The notes below the pieces were generated by a model. It was not told the origin of the DNA and made no database searches. It was given only the letters and a program-made list of their open reading frames with translations. The translations under genes and the position numbers were made by a program. DNA of 31,074 nucleotides. Source: JAHCHG01 sp041745765. Its GTDB lineage: Bacteria; Acidobacteriota; Blastocatellia; Pyrinomonadales; Pyrinomonadaceae. Below, piece after piece: positions 13,734 to 21,612 of this stretch; position 1 is the stretch's first letter; each line of letters begins with the position of its first letter. The stretch covers positions 1 to 31,074 of the forward strand of contig JBGTIH010000103.1 of NCBI GenBank assembly GCA_041745765.1, given 5' to 3'.

Positions 13734-14158
13734 GCATCAAAACTTGAAACAGGCGGAAAAATTTGATTATTTGATTATCGAAAATAAAATCTATGACGAA
13801 CCGGTCATTATTTTGACTTTTTAGTTCTTCGGATATTTTATTCTTTTACTTTCCGATAATACTTTTTTGGCATCCGTCTTGCTTTAATCATTACGAAATA
13901 AATTTTTTGAAGGATTTTAATGCACAGCCGAAAAGTGTCGGGCGTAGGAGCGTAAATTCGGATAAAAACAAATCAAAGTGTGATTTATAATGCAGAGTTG
14001 TTTATAATTGCGAAATAAAGTAGAGAAGTTTTCCGAATAAGAAGAGTTTACATAGAGTAAAACTCATTTGTAGTATTCAAGTTAGCCACAAAGCACTAAT
14101 TTTAATACCGATGTTGGCGAAAAAGATGATTGAATTTTAAATAATAAGGAACTATTAA
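13734..14158 (+). other. Gene-free stretch before the APC permease, with one short protein-like remnant
   Basis: About 425 bases without a credible full gene. At 13744-13824 a short open stretch from a TTG reads like the C-terminus of a protein (KQAEKFDYLIIENKIYDEPV, then IILTF and a stop). It starts inside the foot of the terminator and has no start signal, so it may be a gene remnant or chance. A 6-bp hairpin (GAGTTT/AAACTC) occurs near 14044-14065. No riboswitch was recognised. Confidence 0.4.
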
Positions 14159-15679
14159 ATGAAGGATACGGTTTCATCAACAAAACCCCCGAACGAGAAT
14201 ATAAGGTCTTTGAAAACCTCAGATAATCAGACGGAAGGAAATCCCCAACCGGCTTTGGGAATGATTGACGCGATTGCTTTGATTGTCGGCATTGTGGTCG
14301 GCGCGGGAATTTTCAGTTTTCCGTCGCTTGTTGCCGGAAGCACGAGCAGCAGCACGATGTTTTTATCCGTTTGGGTTCTCGGCGGGGTGGTTTCGTTGAT
14401 CGGCGCGTTGTGTTATGCCGAGCTTGCCAGCACATTTCCGAGTGCGGGCGGCGATTATACTTTTCTGAAAAAAGCCTTCGGTAATAAACTTGCTTTTCTT
14501 TTCGCGTGGGCGCGAATGAGCGTGATACAAACCGGAGCAATAGCGATTCTTGCCTTTATTTTCGGTGATTACGCCACACAGCTTTACAGTCTGGGCGCGT
14601 ATTCACCGATGATCTATGCCGCGCTGATTATTTCTGTGCTGACAATTATTAATATAATCGGAATAAAATTCGGCTCAGGCACTCAGAAAATTTTAACCGG
14701 ACTGCAATTTTTGGGAATTTTACTTATTATTGTCGCCGGATTTTTCTTTGCTCCGGCGCAAGCCGAAACCGCCGCCGCCGCGACCACTAATGCCGCCGCT
14801 CCGACCGCCGCGATTGGAATGGCGATGGTTTTCGTGCTTTTGACCTTCGGCGGCTGGAATGAAGCCGCGTATATTTCTTCGGAAATGAAACACGGAAGCA
14901 AACAGATCGCTAAGGCTCTGATTCTGGGAATCGTCATAATCACAATTCTTTATATTTTAATTAATCTGGCATATTTAAATGTTCTCGGTTTGGAAGGAAT
15001 CGCCGGAAGTAAGGCGGTTGCGGGTGATGTCATGCGTCTGACATTCGGCGAGAGTGCGGCGTGGCTGATCGGGCTGATGGTGGCGATTGCCGCGCTTACT
15101 TCGGCAAATGCGACGATTTTTACCGGAGCCAGAACAAACTACGCGCTCGGCAGAGATTTTAAAATTTTCTCGCCGCTCGGCAAATGGAATGACCGCGCCG
15201 ATGCGCCGATCAATGCTTTTATCGTGCAGGGCGTGATCGCTCTCGCGTTGGTCGGTCTCGGAATGTGGACGCGCGAAGGCATCAGCACGATTGTTGATTA
15301 TACCGCGCCGATCTTCTGGTTTTTCTTTTTGCTGGTCGGCATTTCACTGTTTATTTTAAGACGGAAAGAACCTGATGTGAAGCGTCCTTTCCGCGTACCA
15401 TTGTATCCGCTGACACCGATACTTTTTTGTCTGGCGTGTACGTATCTTCTTTATTCGAGTCTGGCTTATACCGGATTTGATAAATTGCTGTTTGCCATCG
15501 CAACCGGAGATACAGCACCGCTCTACAAGATTGTCAATGAGAGAGGTTTCGGTGCATTTGTCGGTGTTGGGGTTTTACTCGTCGGAGCGTTACTGCTTGC
15601 CGCTCTGCCGTTTATCGAAAGTTTAACGCAGGCAAATAAAACTAGGAGAGATAAGGATGAAGAAGTTTCAACCATATAA
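14159..15679 (+). CDS. APC-family amino acid permease
   Basis: A 506-residue inner-membrane transporter of the amino acid-polyamine-organocation superfamily with about 12 membrane helices. The first helix carries the substrate-binding break GIVVGAGIFSFPS. ELASTFPSAGGDYTFLKKAF after helix 2 is typical of the family. LLTFGGWNEAAYISSEMK in the sixth helix and the GARTNYALGRD loop near 325 follow. A low-complexity Ala/Thr loop (AETAAAATTNAAAP) lies around 200. The substrate is probably an amino acid but cannot be specified. AAGGA lies 8 bases before the ATG. The gene overlaps the following lipoprotein gene by 23 bases, so the two are co-transcribed. Confidence 0.92.
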   Translation: MKDTVSSTKPPNENIRSLKTSDNQTEGNPQPALGMIDAIALIVGIVVGAGIFSFPSLVAGSTSSSTMFLSVWVLGGVVSLIGALCYAELASTFPSAGGDYTFLKKAFGNKLAFLFAWARMSVIQTGAIAILAFIFGDYATQLYSLGAYSPMIYAALIISVLTIINIIGIKFGSGTQKILTGLQFLGILLIIVAGFFFAPAQAETAAAATTNAAAPTAAIGMAMVFVLLTFGGWNEAAYISSEMKHGSKQIAKALILGIVIITILYILINLAYLNVLGLEGIAGSKAVAGDVMRLTFGESAAWLIGLMVAIAALTSANATIFTGARTNYALGRDFKIFSPLGKWNDRADAPINAFIVQGVIALALVGLGMWTREGISTIVDYTAPIFWFFFLLVGISLFILRRKEPDVKRPFRVPLYPLTPILFCLACTYLLYSSLAYTGFDKLLFAIATGDTAPLYKIVNERGFGAFVGVGVLLVGALLLAALPFIESLTQANKTRRDKDEEVSTI

Positions 15680-16316
15680 AATTTGGCTGATTTTTATTGC
15701 AGTTTTTAGTTTCGCTTGCGATAGCGGAAATACGAATACGATGACCGCAAACAACACTAATGCGGTTAATACAAATGTAAATTCTGTGGCAAATGCCACA
15801 AAGACACCGGCAGATGCCGCGATGGTGGATGAGGTCGTACCGCGTGAACTCGATGTGCCGTATGTTCCGACGCACCAATCAATCGTTGATGAAATGCTGA
15901 AAATGGCAGAGGTTAAAGGCACGGATGTTCTTTATGATCTCGGTTCGGGCGACGGACGCATCCCGATTACCGCCGCCGAGCGTTTCGGCACACGCGGAGT
16001 CGGAATTGACTTAAATCCCGAACGCGTTAAAGAAGCTAATGCCAACGCCGAAAAAGCTAAAGTTACCGATAAAGTAAAATTTATCGAAGGCGATATTTTT
16101 GAACAGGATTTTAGTGAAGCTACCGTGGTTGCGCTTTATTTACTGCCGGAAGTCAATATGAAACTTCGTCCTAAAATTCTCGACATGAAACCCGGAACAC
16201 GTGTTGTTTCACATAATTACGATATGGGCGACTGGAAACCGGAACAATCGAAAACTATGGAAGTTAACGGCACGACGCATTACATTTATTTTTGGCGAGT
16301 CCCCGAAAAGAAATAA
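15657..16316 (+). CDS. Lipoprotein-anchored FAM173-like SAM methyltransferase
   Basis: A 219-residue protein with a lipoprotein signal (WLIFIAVFSFAC, lipidated Cys at 21), an Asn/Thr/Ala-rich linker (to ~62) and a complete class I methyltransferase domain. Motifs are DVPYVPTHQSIVDEMLKMAE, VLYDLGSGDGRIPITAAERF (motif I), GVGIDLNPERVKEANANAE and VVSHNYDMGDWKPEQ. The pattern YVPT...DLGxGDGR...GDWxP matches the FAM173/ATPSCKMT-type protein lysine methyltransferases. Export is odd because S-adenosylmethionine is a cytoplasmic cofactor. It starts within the permease gene (AGGAGA before ATG 15657). A paralogue follows. The target is unknown. Confidence 0.85.
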   Translation: MKKFQPYKIWLIFIAVFSFACDSGNTNTMTANNTNAVNTNVNSVANATKTPADAAMVDEVVPRELDVPYVPTHQSIVDEMLKMAEVKGTDVLYDLGSGDGRIPITAAERFGTRGVGIDLNPERVKEANANAEKAKVTDKVKFIEGDIFEQDFSEATVVALYLLPEVNMKLRPKILDMKPGTRVVSHNYDMGDWKPEQSKTMEVNGTTHYIYFWRVPEKK

Positions 16317-16332
16317 CCGCCGGTAATTTAAT

Positions 16333-16355
16333 GCGGGCGCGGATTTTGCGTCCGC
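16333..16355. repeat. GC-rich hairpin between the two methyltransferase genes
   Basis: GCGGGCGC (16333-16340) pairs with GCGTCCGC (16348-16355) with one G-U pair, around a 7-base loop, and is followed by AAATTTTCTT. It could act as a weak terminator or mRNA-processing hairpin, or be a short dispersed palindrome. Confidence 0.5.
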
Positions 16356-16386
16356 AAATTTTCTTATTCAAAGTGAGGTAAAATTT

Positions 16387-16962
16387 ATGAGAAAACTTAA
16401 AAATTTAATTGTAATAATTTCAATAATGCTGTGCGCGTCAATCTTTGTCGCGGCGCAGGATCAAATCTATACACCGCCTAAACTCGATGTACCGTATGTT
16501 CCGACAAACCAAAAGGTTGTTGACGCGATGCTGAAAATGGCAAAGGTTACGAAAAACGACATCGTTTATGATCTCGGTTGCGGCGATGGACGCATCGTAA
16601 TTACCGCCGCCAAGGAATACGGAGCAAAAGGCACAGGGATTGACATTGATCCCGAACGCATCAAGGAAGCCAATGCTAATGCCAAAGCTGCCAAAGTTAC
16701 GGGCAAAGTGAAATTTATCGAAGGCGATCTATTTAAACAAGATTTCAGTAACGCAACTGTAATTACGCTTTATTTACTGCCCGCAATTAATCTTAAACTG
16801 CGTCCGCAATTGCTCGATCTGAAACCCGGTACACGCATCGTTTCGCACGCTTTTGATATGGGCGATTGGGAACCCGACGAAACTATGACGGTCGAAGGTT
16901 CAACCATCTATTTCTGGACTGTGCCGGAGAAAAAAAAGGATACTAAAGTTGTTGGCAATTAA
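16387..16962 (+). CDS. Secreted FAM173-like SAM methyltransferase (paralogue of the preceding gene)
   Basis: A 191-residue protein with a cleavable-type signal peptide (LIVIISIMLCASIFVAAQ, residues 7-24) and the same methyltransferase domain as the gene before it. It shares DVPYVPTNQKVVDAMLKMAK, then YDLGCGDGRIVITAAKEYGA, GIDIDPERIKEANANAK, KVKFIEGDLF and VSHAFDMGDWEPDE. Motif I here is the canonical DLGCGDGR, whereas the upstream copy has DLGSGDGR. No lipid-anchor cysteine is evident, so one copy seems membrane-bound and the other soluble periplasmic. GAGG lies about 9 bases before the ATG. The pair arose by tandem duplication. Substrate and methyl source outside the cytoplasm are unknown. 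Confidence 0.85.
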   Translation: MRKLKNLIVIISIMLCASIFVAAQDQIYTPPKLDVPYVPTNQKVVDAMLKMAKVTKNDIVYDLGCGDGRIVITAAKEYGAKGTGIDIDPERIKEANANAKAAKVTGKVKFIEGDLFKQDFSNATVITLYLLPAINLKLRPQLLDLKPGTRIVSHAFDMGDWEPDETMTVEGSTIYFWTVPEKKKDTKVVGN

Positions 16963-17054
16963 CACAAAATCGGAAGCGAAATAATGAGAATTTATCTTCT
17001 TATTTTGCAATCTGAAAAAGAGGAATTTTTTTTTGCAGCTGATTAGGAAACGTC

Positions 17055-17089
17055 GGCATCTTGTCGGCTGTCCTGATGGCATCTTGCCG
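17055..17089. repeat. Short repeated GGCATCTTG(T/C)CG words
   Basis: GGCATCTTGTCG (17055-17066) and GGCATCTTGCCG (17078-17089) have a 23-base period and are embedded in G+C-richer DNA. The core GGCATCTTGCC is nearly palindromic. It resembles a dispersed intergenic word that appears in many copies in some environmental genomes (from memory). No function is known to me. Confidence 0.45.
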
Positions 17090-17153
17090 TCAGACGCGCG
17101 TTAAAAAAAGGTTTAGTTAAAAAATCCCCTTAATTTCAAATGAGGAGAAACAA

Positions 17154-17348
17154 ATGAACAATAAATATAATTTACAAGAGGAACCGGTCAAAGAACCGAA
17201 TAAACCAAACGAGCCGAATGAGCCGAATGTTCCGACACCGCCGGACGAACCGACTCCGTATCCCGTAACCGATCCGATGCCCGAACCGGAACCGATTAAA
17301 GCACCGCCCGAGCCGAGTCCCGAATATCCGCCGGAGGTGATTTTCTAA
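17154..17348 (+). CDS. 64-residue Pro/Glu-rich protein
   Basis: A very small protein made almost only of Pro, Glu, Asn and Asp (EEPVKEPNKPNEPNEPNVP, later PMPEPEPIKAPPEPSPEYPP). It has no membrane or signal segment and would be disordered. It is probably real: a GAGGAG ribosome binding site lies 5 bases before the ATG and a strong terminator follows the stop within 30 bases. It ends the permease/methyltransferase cluster. I do not recognise a family. It could be a linker-like or binding peptide. Confidence 0.7.
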   Translation: MNNKYNLQEEPVKEPNKPNEPNEPNVPTPPDEPTPYPVTDPMPEPEPIKAPPEPSPEYPPEVIF

Positions 17349-17376
17349 CTCAAGTCAGGCGTTATAATTTAAAAAT

Positions 17377-17411
17377 AAAAAAGTCTTTTCGTTTAACGGA
17401 AAGACTTTTTT
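17377..17411 (+). terminator. Rho-independent terminator
   Basis: AAAAAAGTCTTT (17377-17388) pairs with AAAGACTTTTTT (17400-17411), and the stem continues inward through CGTT/AACG-type pairs to a tiny loop. The trailing T-run makes it work rightward. It ends the unit finishing with the Pro/Glu-rich gene. Confidence 0.88.
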
Positions 17412-17491
17412 GTTTGACAACTATCCGCAGTTTGAGTGAATCTATTTCAATTACGAAACCCAAAAACTTTAAAGGAAATAAATTTTAATCT

Positions 17492-19156
17492 ATGAATTAC
17501 AAGAAACCTGCGGCAGAGTGGAGAAAATCTCTGACCGCTCTGCTTATCGGTTTGATGCTTTTCGGGCAAATGTTCGCCCAAACGGCTGCGCCTGCGCCGG
17601 CTTCGCTTTCTGAAATCGAAAAGCAAATTGTTGATAAAATTACGGTTGCGGCAATCAAAGAAGCAACCGTCGCGCTTTCTTCAAAAGAAATGGAAGGACG
17701 CGGAACAATGCAGCCCGGCGGCGATAAAGCGGCAAATTGGATTGCCGACCACTTTAAACAACTCGGCTTAAAACCGCTCGGCGATAAAGGTTCTTATCTG
17801 CAAAAAATCGAATTCAAAGAAACCGTCGCCACGCCGGAAACTATTTTTCAGCTCGGCGATGAAAAGCTCAAACACGGAACGGACTTCGCTTTTTTGCCGA
17901 TGAACAGCGGCAATAAAGAGGTCAGCGGCGATTTGATATTTATCGCTTACGGAATCGTTGCCGAGTCCATCAAACGTAATGATTTGAAAGGCATTGATGT
18001 CAAAGACAAAATCGTCGTAATGCTCGATGGTCCGCCGATGAATATTCCGAAAGAGGCTTGGGATAAACAAAATGCTTCGCTTATTTTCAAACAAATGGCA
18101 ATTCAAAAAGGCGCGGCGGCGATTGTTACCATCGGACACGGACGCGAAGATAATTCACCTGATGAATTACTCGATTATTTCAGCCGCCGTCAAATTTCGA
18201 TGCCGAATGAAAAAGGCTATCCGGCATTTGTTCCGCCGTTTGTTTATGTCGGTGCAAATGCGGCGGAAAAACTTTTTGCCAAATCCGGCGTAACCTTAAA
18301 GGACGCTTTGGAACAAGCGGAAAGCAACGATTTCAAACCTTTTAAACTTAACCAAAAAGCGAAATTGGCTGCCAAATATAAATCCGTTAAGGGTTTTTCA
18401 AACAATGTCGTCGGTTATATCGAAGGTTCAGACCCGAAATTAAAAGAAGAAGCCGTTCTTTTTACGGCGCATTATGACGCTTACGGAATAGAAAACGGAA
18501 AAATCTATTACGGCGCGGCGGACAATGCGCTCGGAACTGCGGAAATGCTGGCGGTCGCCGGTGCGTATTCGACGATGAAACCGAAACGTTCGATGATTTT
18601 TCTGGCGGTAACGGGCGAAGAATACGGGCTTTACGGTTCAAAATACTGGGCGCAAAAACCGACCTGGGATATTAAAAAAATCGCCGCGAATTTGAATCTC
18701 GACGGTGTCGGAACGGAAGTTTATGCGCCCGTTAAAACAATGGTCGGCTACGGCGCGGAGCATTCTACTTTAGGCGCAATGCTCGCAGATGTTTCAAATT
18801 CTTTCGGGATCAAGGTCGTTCCCGATCCGGTGCCGGATCAAAAAATTTTCTACCGCTCGGATCATTATTCATTTGTCGAACGCGGCGTTCCCGCGCTGAT
18901 GCTGATGGGCGCGCCGGAAGGCGATATTCAAGCGACGATAGCGCGTATGAAGGAATGGGAAAAGGAAAATTATCATCAACCGGGTGATACTATTCAGGAA
19001 AATTGGGTTTGGGAAGGCGCGAAAACCGTTGCCGACGTGATGGGAATTTTGGGCTGGCGAATTTCCGAAATGGAAAAAATGCCGCAATGGCTGCCTTCGG
19101 GACGTTTCGGCAAACTTGAACGCGGAAATACTAAGCCTCTGCCTGAAGAAAATTAA
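17492..19156 (+). CDS. Secreted M28-family zinc metallopeptidase with PA domain
   Basis: A 554-residue exported peptidase. The signal peptide is residues ~12-30 (LTALLIGLMLFGQMFAQ). A PA-type insert (~145-290) splits the fold, as in many M28 aminopeptidases. The two-zinc site is complete: H327 (TAHYDAYG), D344 (AADNALGTAEM), the E376/E377 pair (VTGEEYGLYGS), D404 (NLDGVG) and H458 (YRSDHYSF). It would trim amino acids or peptides in the periplasm or outside the cell. It stands alone between terminators or repeats. The sequence is complete with no sign of decay. Substrate preference cannot be read. Confidence 0.93.
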   Translation: MNYKKPAAEWRKSLTALLIGLMLFGQMFAQTAAPAPASLSEIEKQIVDKITVAAIKEATVALSSKEMEGRGTMQPGGDKAANWIADHFKQLGLKPLGDKGSYLQKIEFKETVATPETIFQLGDEKLKHGTDFAFLPMNSGNKEVSGDLIFIAYGIVAESIKRNDLKGIDVKDKIVVMLDGPPMNIPKEAWDKQNASLIFKQMAIQKGAAAIVTIGHGREDNSPDELLDYFSRRQISMPNEKGYPAFVPPFVYVGANAAEKLFAKSGVTLKDALEQAESNDFKPFKLNQKAKLAAKYKSVKGFSNNVVGYIEGSDPKLKEEAVLFTAHYDAYGIENGKIYYGAADNALGTAEMLAVAGAYSTMKPKRSMIFLAVTGEEYGLYGSKYWAQKPTWDIKKIAANLNLDGVGTEVYAPVKTMVGYGAEHSTLGAMLADVSNSFGIKVVPDPVPDQKIFYRSDHYSFVERGVPALMLMGAPEGDIQATIARMKEWEKENYHQPGDTIQENWVWEGAKTVADVMGILGWRISEMEKMPQWLPSGRFGKLERGNTKPLPEEN

Positions 19157-19232
19157 ATCAATATAATTGATCGGGTCATCGGCTTTTGGTGTTTCTACTA
19201 TTTCACAATTTCTTTTGCGTATTTCAACGAAA

Positions 19233-19371
19233 AGCGGGGGCAGAGCCGCCCTTCCTGACCTGAAATCTTTTTTAACTTGATTTGTAAAAACTCGGTCTTC
19301 ATTGCAAGATAAAGTTAATAAAGACAAGTTAAACATAATAACAGGTTTGAAAAGGCGGCTCTGCCCCCGCT
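19233..19371. repeat. MITE-like 139-bp inverted repeat
   Basis: Exact 18-bp terminal arms, AGCGGGGGCAGAGCCGCC (19233-19250) and its complement (19354-19371), flank 103 bases that contain further inverted words (CCTG/CAGG, TTAACTTG/CAAGTTAA). It encodes nothing. The G+C-rich ends around an A/T-rich centre and the nested symmetry fit a miniature inverted-repeat element or a large intergenic hairpin. It lies between the peptidase and glycosyltransferase genes. Confidence 0.75.
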
Positions 19372-19438
19372 CTTTTAGCAACAAACTCTGTCTGTAACTT
19401 ATTTTCTGGGGCATTACAATCAAACTTTGTCTTTAGGA

Positions 19439-20251
19439 ATGAAAAATCTCAAAATAATCAAAGAAAACCGCGTGCGCGTCGTTAGTCTTTTTCCCGACGT
19501 GGTGAGCCTCGCCGCGATCATTGATAAAATTTCCGAATTGGTCGCACAAAAAAAAGGCGGATATGTGTGTTTTTCGACCGTCCATATGGTTATGGAATCT
19601 TTTGATAATGCGGAGTTCGCCCGAAAAGTGAACGTTGCTGATTTGATCGTAACGGACGGAATGCCGCTCGTCTGGATGCAGAAATTACAGGGAAAACGCG
19701 CGGCAAAACGTGTTCGCGCCAATGATTTAATGATTGCGCTATGTGAATATGCGGAAAAAAATAATTTAAAGGTCGGCTTTTACGGCGGTCGGCAGGAAGT
19801 TATTGAAGGAATTTTGAGACGTGCGAAAAAAGATTTTCCGCGATTAGAGATTTCGTATGCTCATTCGCCGCCGTTTCGCCCTTTAACCGACGAAGAAGAC
19901 GCGGAAATTGTTGAAAAAATAAAAATTTCTCAAACGCAGATTTTGTTTATGGGTTTGGGCTGTCCAAAACAGGAAAATTGGATGGCGGCGCACAGAGATA
20001 AATTTTCGGCAATAATGCTCGGTGTCGGCGCGTCGTTCGATTTTTACGCGGGAAATGTGCGCGAATCGCCCGAATGGATGGGCAATCTCGGACTTGAATG
20101 GCTGTATCGTCTGACGCAGGAACCGAAACGTCTTTGGCGCAGATATTTGATTTTGAATCCGCGTTTTATATTTCTGGCGGTTTTGCAATTGTTGGGATTA
20201 AAGAAGTTTGAAGATCGAAAAGAGATTGAAACTCAAATAAACGCAGATTGA
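19439..20251 (+). CDS. WecG/TagA/CpsF-family glycosyltransferase (GT26)
   Basis: A 270-residue glycosyltransferase of the family that adds ManNAc or ManNAcA to lipid-linked GlcNAc in enterobacterial common antigen, wall teichoic acid or capsule synthesis. Motifs are FSTVHMVMESFDNAEFA, ADLIVTDGMPLVWMQKLQGK, the acidic VRANDL, FYGGRQEVIEGI, FMGLGCPKQENWM and GVGASFDFYAGNV, ending with the membrane-associating LEWLYRLTQEPKRLWRRYL. The ATG at 19439 is preceded at once by AGGA, which is tight; a TTG four codons earlier (19427) is the alternative. No other glycan genes are nearby, so the pathway is unknown. Confidence 0.9.
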   Translation: MKNLKIIKENRVRVVSLFPDVVSLAAIIDKISELVAQKKGGYVCFSTVHMVMESFDNAEFARKVNVADLIVTDGMPLVWMQKLQGKRAAKRVRANDLMIALCEYAEKNNLKVGFYGGRQEVIEGILRRAKKDFPRLEISYAHSPPFRPLTDEEDAEIVEKIKISQTQILFMGLGCPKQENWMAAHRDKFSAIMLGVGASFDFYAGNVRESPEWMGNLGLEWLYRLTQEPKRLWRRYLILNPRFIFLAVLQLLGLKKFEDRKEIETQINAD

Positions 20252-20361
20252 ACGGATTTTAGTTTCTTCCCACGAATGAACACAAATCAACACGAATAAA
20301 AGAAAGTTTTAAAATAATTCGTGCAGATTCGGGGGCAAAAATCTTTGAATATTTTGTTCAT

Positions 20362-21510
20362 TTATTCCAAAGAAATTTCTTCCAGTTCACCAATGATTTT
20401 CGGCAAATTTTCCAGCACAAAATCAACTTCAGCTTCCGTGTTGAATCTTCCCAAAGAAAAGCGGATCGCGCCCATTGCGTCTTTGTATGGAACATTTAGA
20501 GCCTGCAGAACGGGCGATGCTGTATGAGTTTCGGCGTTGCAAGCCGAACCGGTCGCAACGCAGATTTCTAAATCGTTTAATTTGGCGAGAATCGTTTCGC
20601 CGTTGATATTCGGAAAGGAAATGCTCGAAGTATTCGGCAGACGTTTTGTGCGGTCGGAAGTTCCGTTTATCCGGGAATTTGGAATTTTATTCAAAATTTC
20701 GTTTTCGAGTTTGTTTCTTAAATCGAAAACTTTATCCATCGCGGAAAAATCCTTGACAAATTCTGCCGCCGCGCCGAGTGCGGCGATTTGATGAGCGGCT
20801 TCAGTTCCGGCGCGTCTTCCGGATTCTTGTCCGCCGCCGATAGAATTAGGGGGAAGCTTAATGTTTTCTTTAATATACAGTGCGCCGATACCTTTCGGAG
20901 CGTGAAATTTATGACCGGAAATTGAAAACAAATCAATCACCGTATTTTTAAGATTTACGGGGATTTTCCCGACCGCATTTACGCCGTCAGAGTGAAACAG
21001 CGCATCGGAATTTTCTTTGACAATTTCGGCATATTTTTCGACCGGAAATAAAATTCCGGTTTCGTTATTTGCCAGCATAATCGAAACAATTGCCGTGTCT
21101 TCGCGCAGAGAACTTTTTAGTTGATCTAAATTTAGAAAACCGTTTTCGTCAACTTCGAGCCAGGTTATTTCAAAACCTTTTTTCTCCACTTTTTCGCAGA
21201 GTTTACGAACGGCTTCGTGTTCGACGCGGGTTGTAATAATATGTTTTTTGTCGGAATTTGCTTCGAGTGCGCCGAGAATTGCCCAATTATCGCTTTCCGT
21301 TCCGCCGGACGTAAAAATTATTTCACTCGTCTTTGCTGCGCCGAGCAATTCGGCGACTTTTTCGCGCGAATCTTCAATTACCGCACGCAAACTGCGTCCG
21401 AAATTGTAGGCGGATGAAGGATTTCCGTAAAACTCGGTTAAAAAAGGCTGCATTGCCGCGAAAACTTCGGGAGCAACTTGCGTTGTCGCGTTGTTGTCAA
21501 AATAAATCAT
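20362..21510 (-). CDS. Cysteine desulfurase, NifS/IscS type
   Basis: A 382-residue PLP enzyme that removes sulfur from cysteine for Fe-S clusters or tRNA thiolation. It starts MIYFDNNATT as expected. The PLP lysine is K201 (ISGHKFHAPKGIGALY) and the catalytic cysteine is C324 in a long loop (ATGSACNAETHTASPVL), the group I (NifS/IscS) arrangement. N178 stands where these enzymes usually have Gln next to the PLP ring (SDGVNAVGK versus DAVQxxGK); this may be a benign variant. No iscU, iscR or mnmA lies beside it. It faces the glycosyltransferase gene and diverges from the cyclase gene. NifS and IscS cannot be separated by sequence alone. Confidence 0.93.
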   Translation of the reverse strand: MIYFDNNATTQVAPEVFAAMQPFLTEFYGNPSSAYNFGRSLRAVIEDSREKVAELLGAAKTSEIIFTSGGTESDNWAILGALEANSDKKHIITTRVEHEAVRKLCEKVEKKGFEITWLEVDENGFLNLDQLKSSLREDTAIVSIMLANNETGILFPVEKYAEIVKENSDALFHSDGVNAVGKIPVNLKNTVIDLFSISGHKFHAPKGIGALYIKENIKLPPNSIGGGQESGRRAGTEAAHQIAALGAAAEFVKDFSAMDKVFDLRNKLENEILNKIPNSRINGTSDRTKRLPNTSSISFPNINGETILAKLNDLEICVATGSACNAETHTASPVLQALNVPYKDAMGAIRFSLGRFNTEAEVDFVLENLPKIIGELEEISLE

Positions 21511-21612
21511 AGTTATATAAAATCAGAAATTAGGTTGATATTTATTCCTTTTAACACTAAGTTTAAACGGAAAATTCACAATTTATAATTTACCATTTAC
21601 AATTGTCAGAAC

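Noticed and set aside
14041..14158. Riboswitch before the amino acid permease
   Set aside because: Only a small 6-bp hairpin is visible; no known conserved core was recognised.
18869..19423. 184-codon open frame on the minus strand
   Set aside because: It runs antisense through the peptidase 3' end and the inverted repeat; no start signal or motif.
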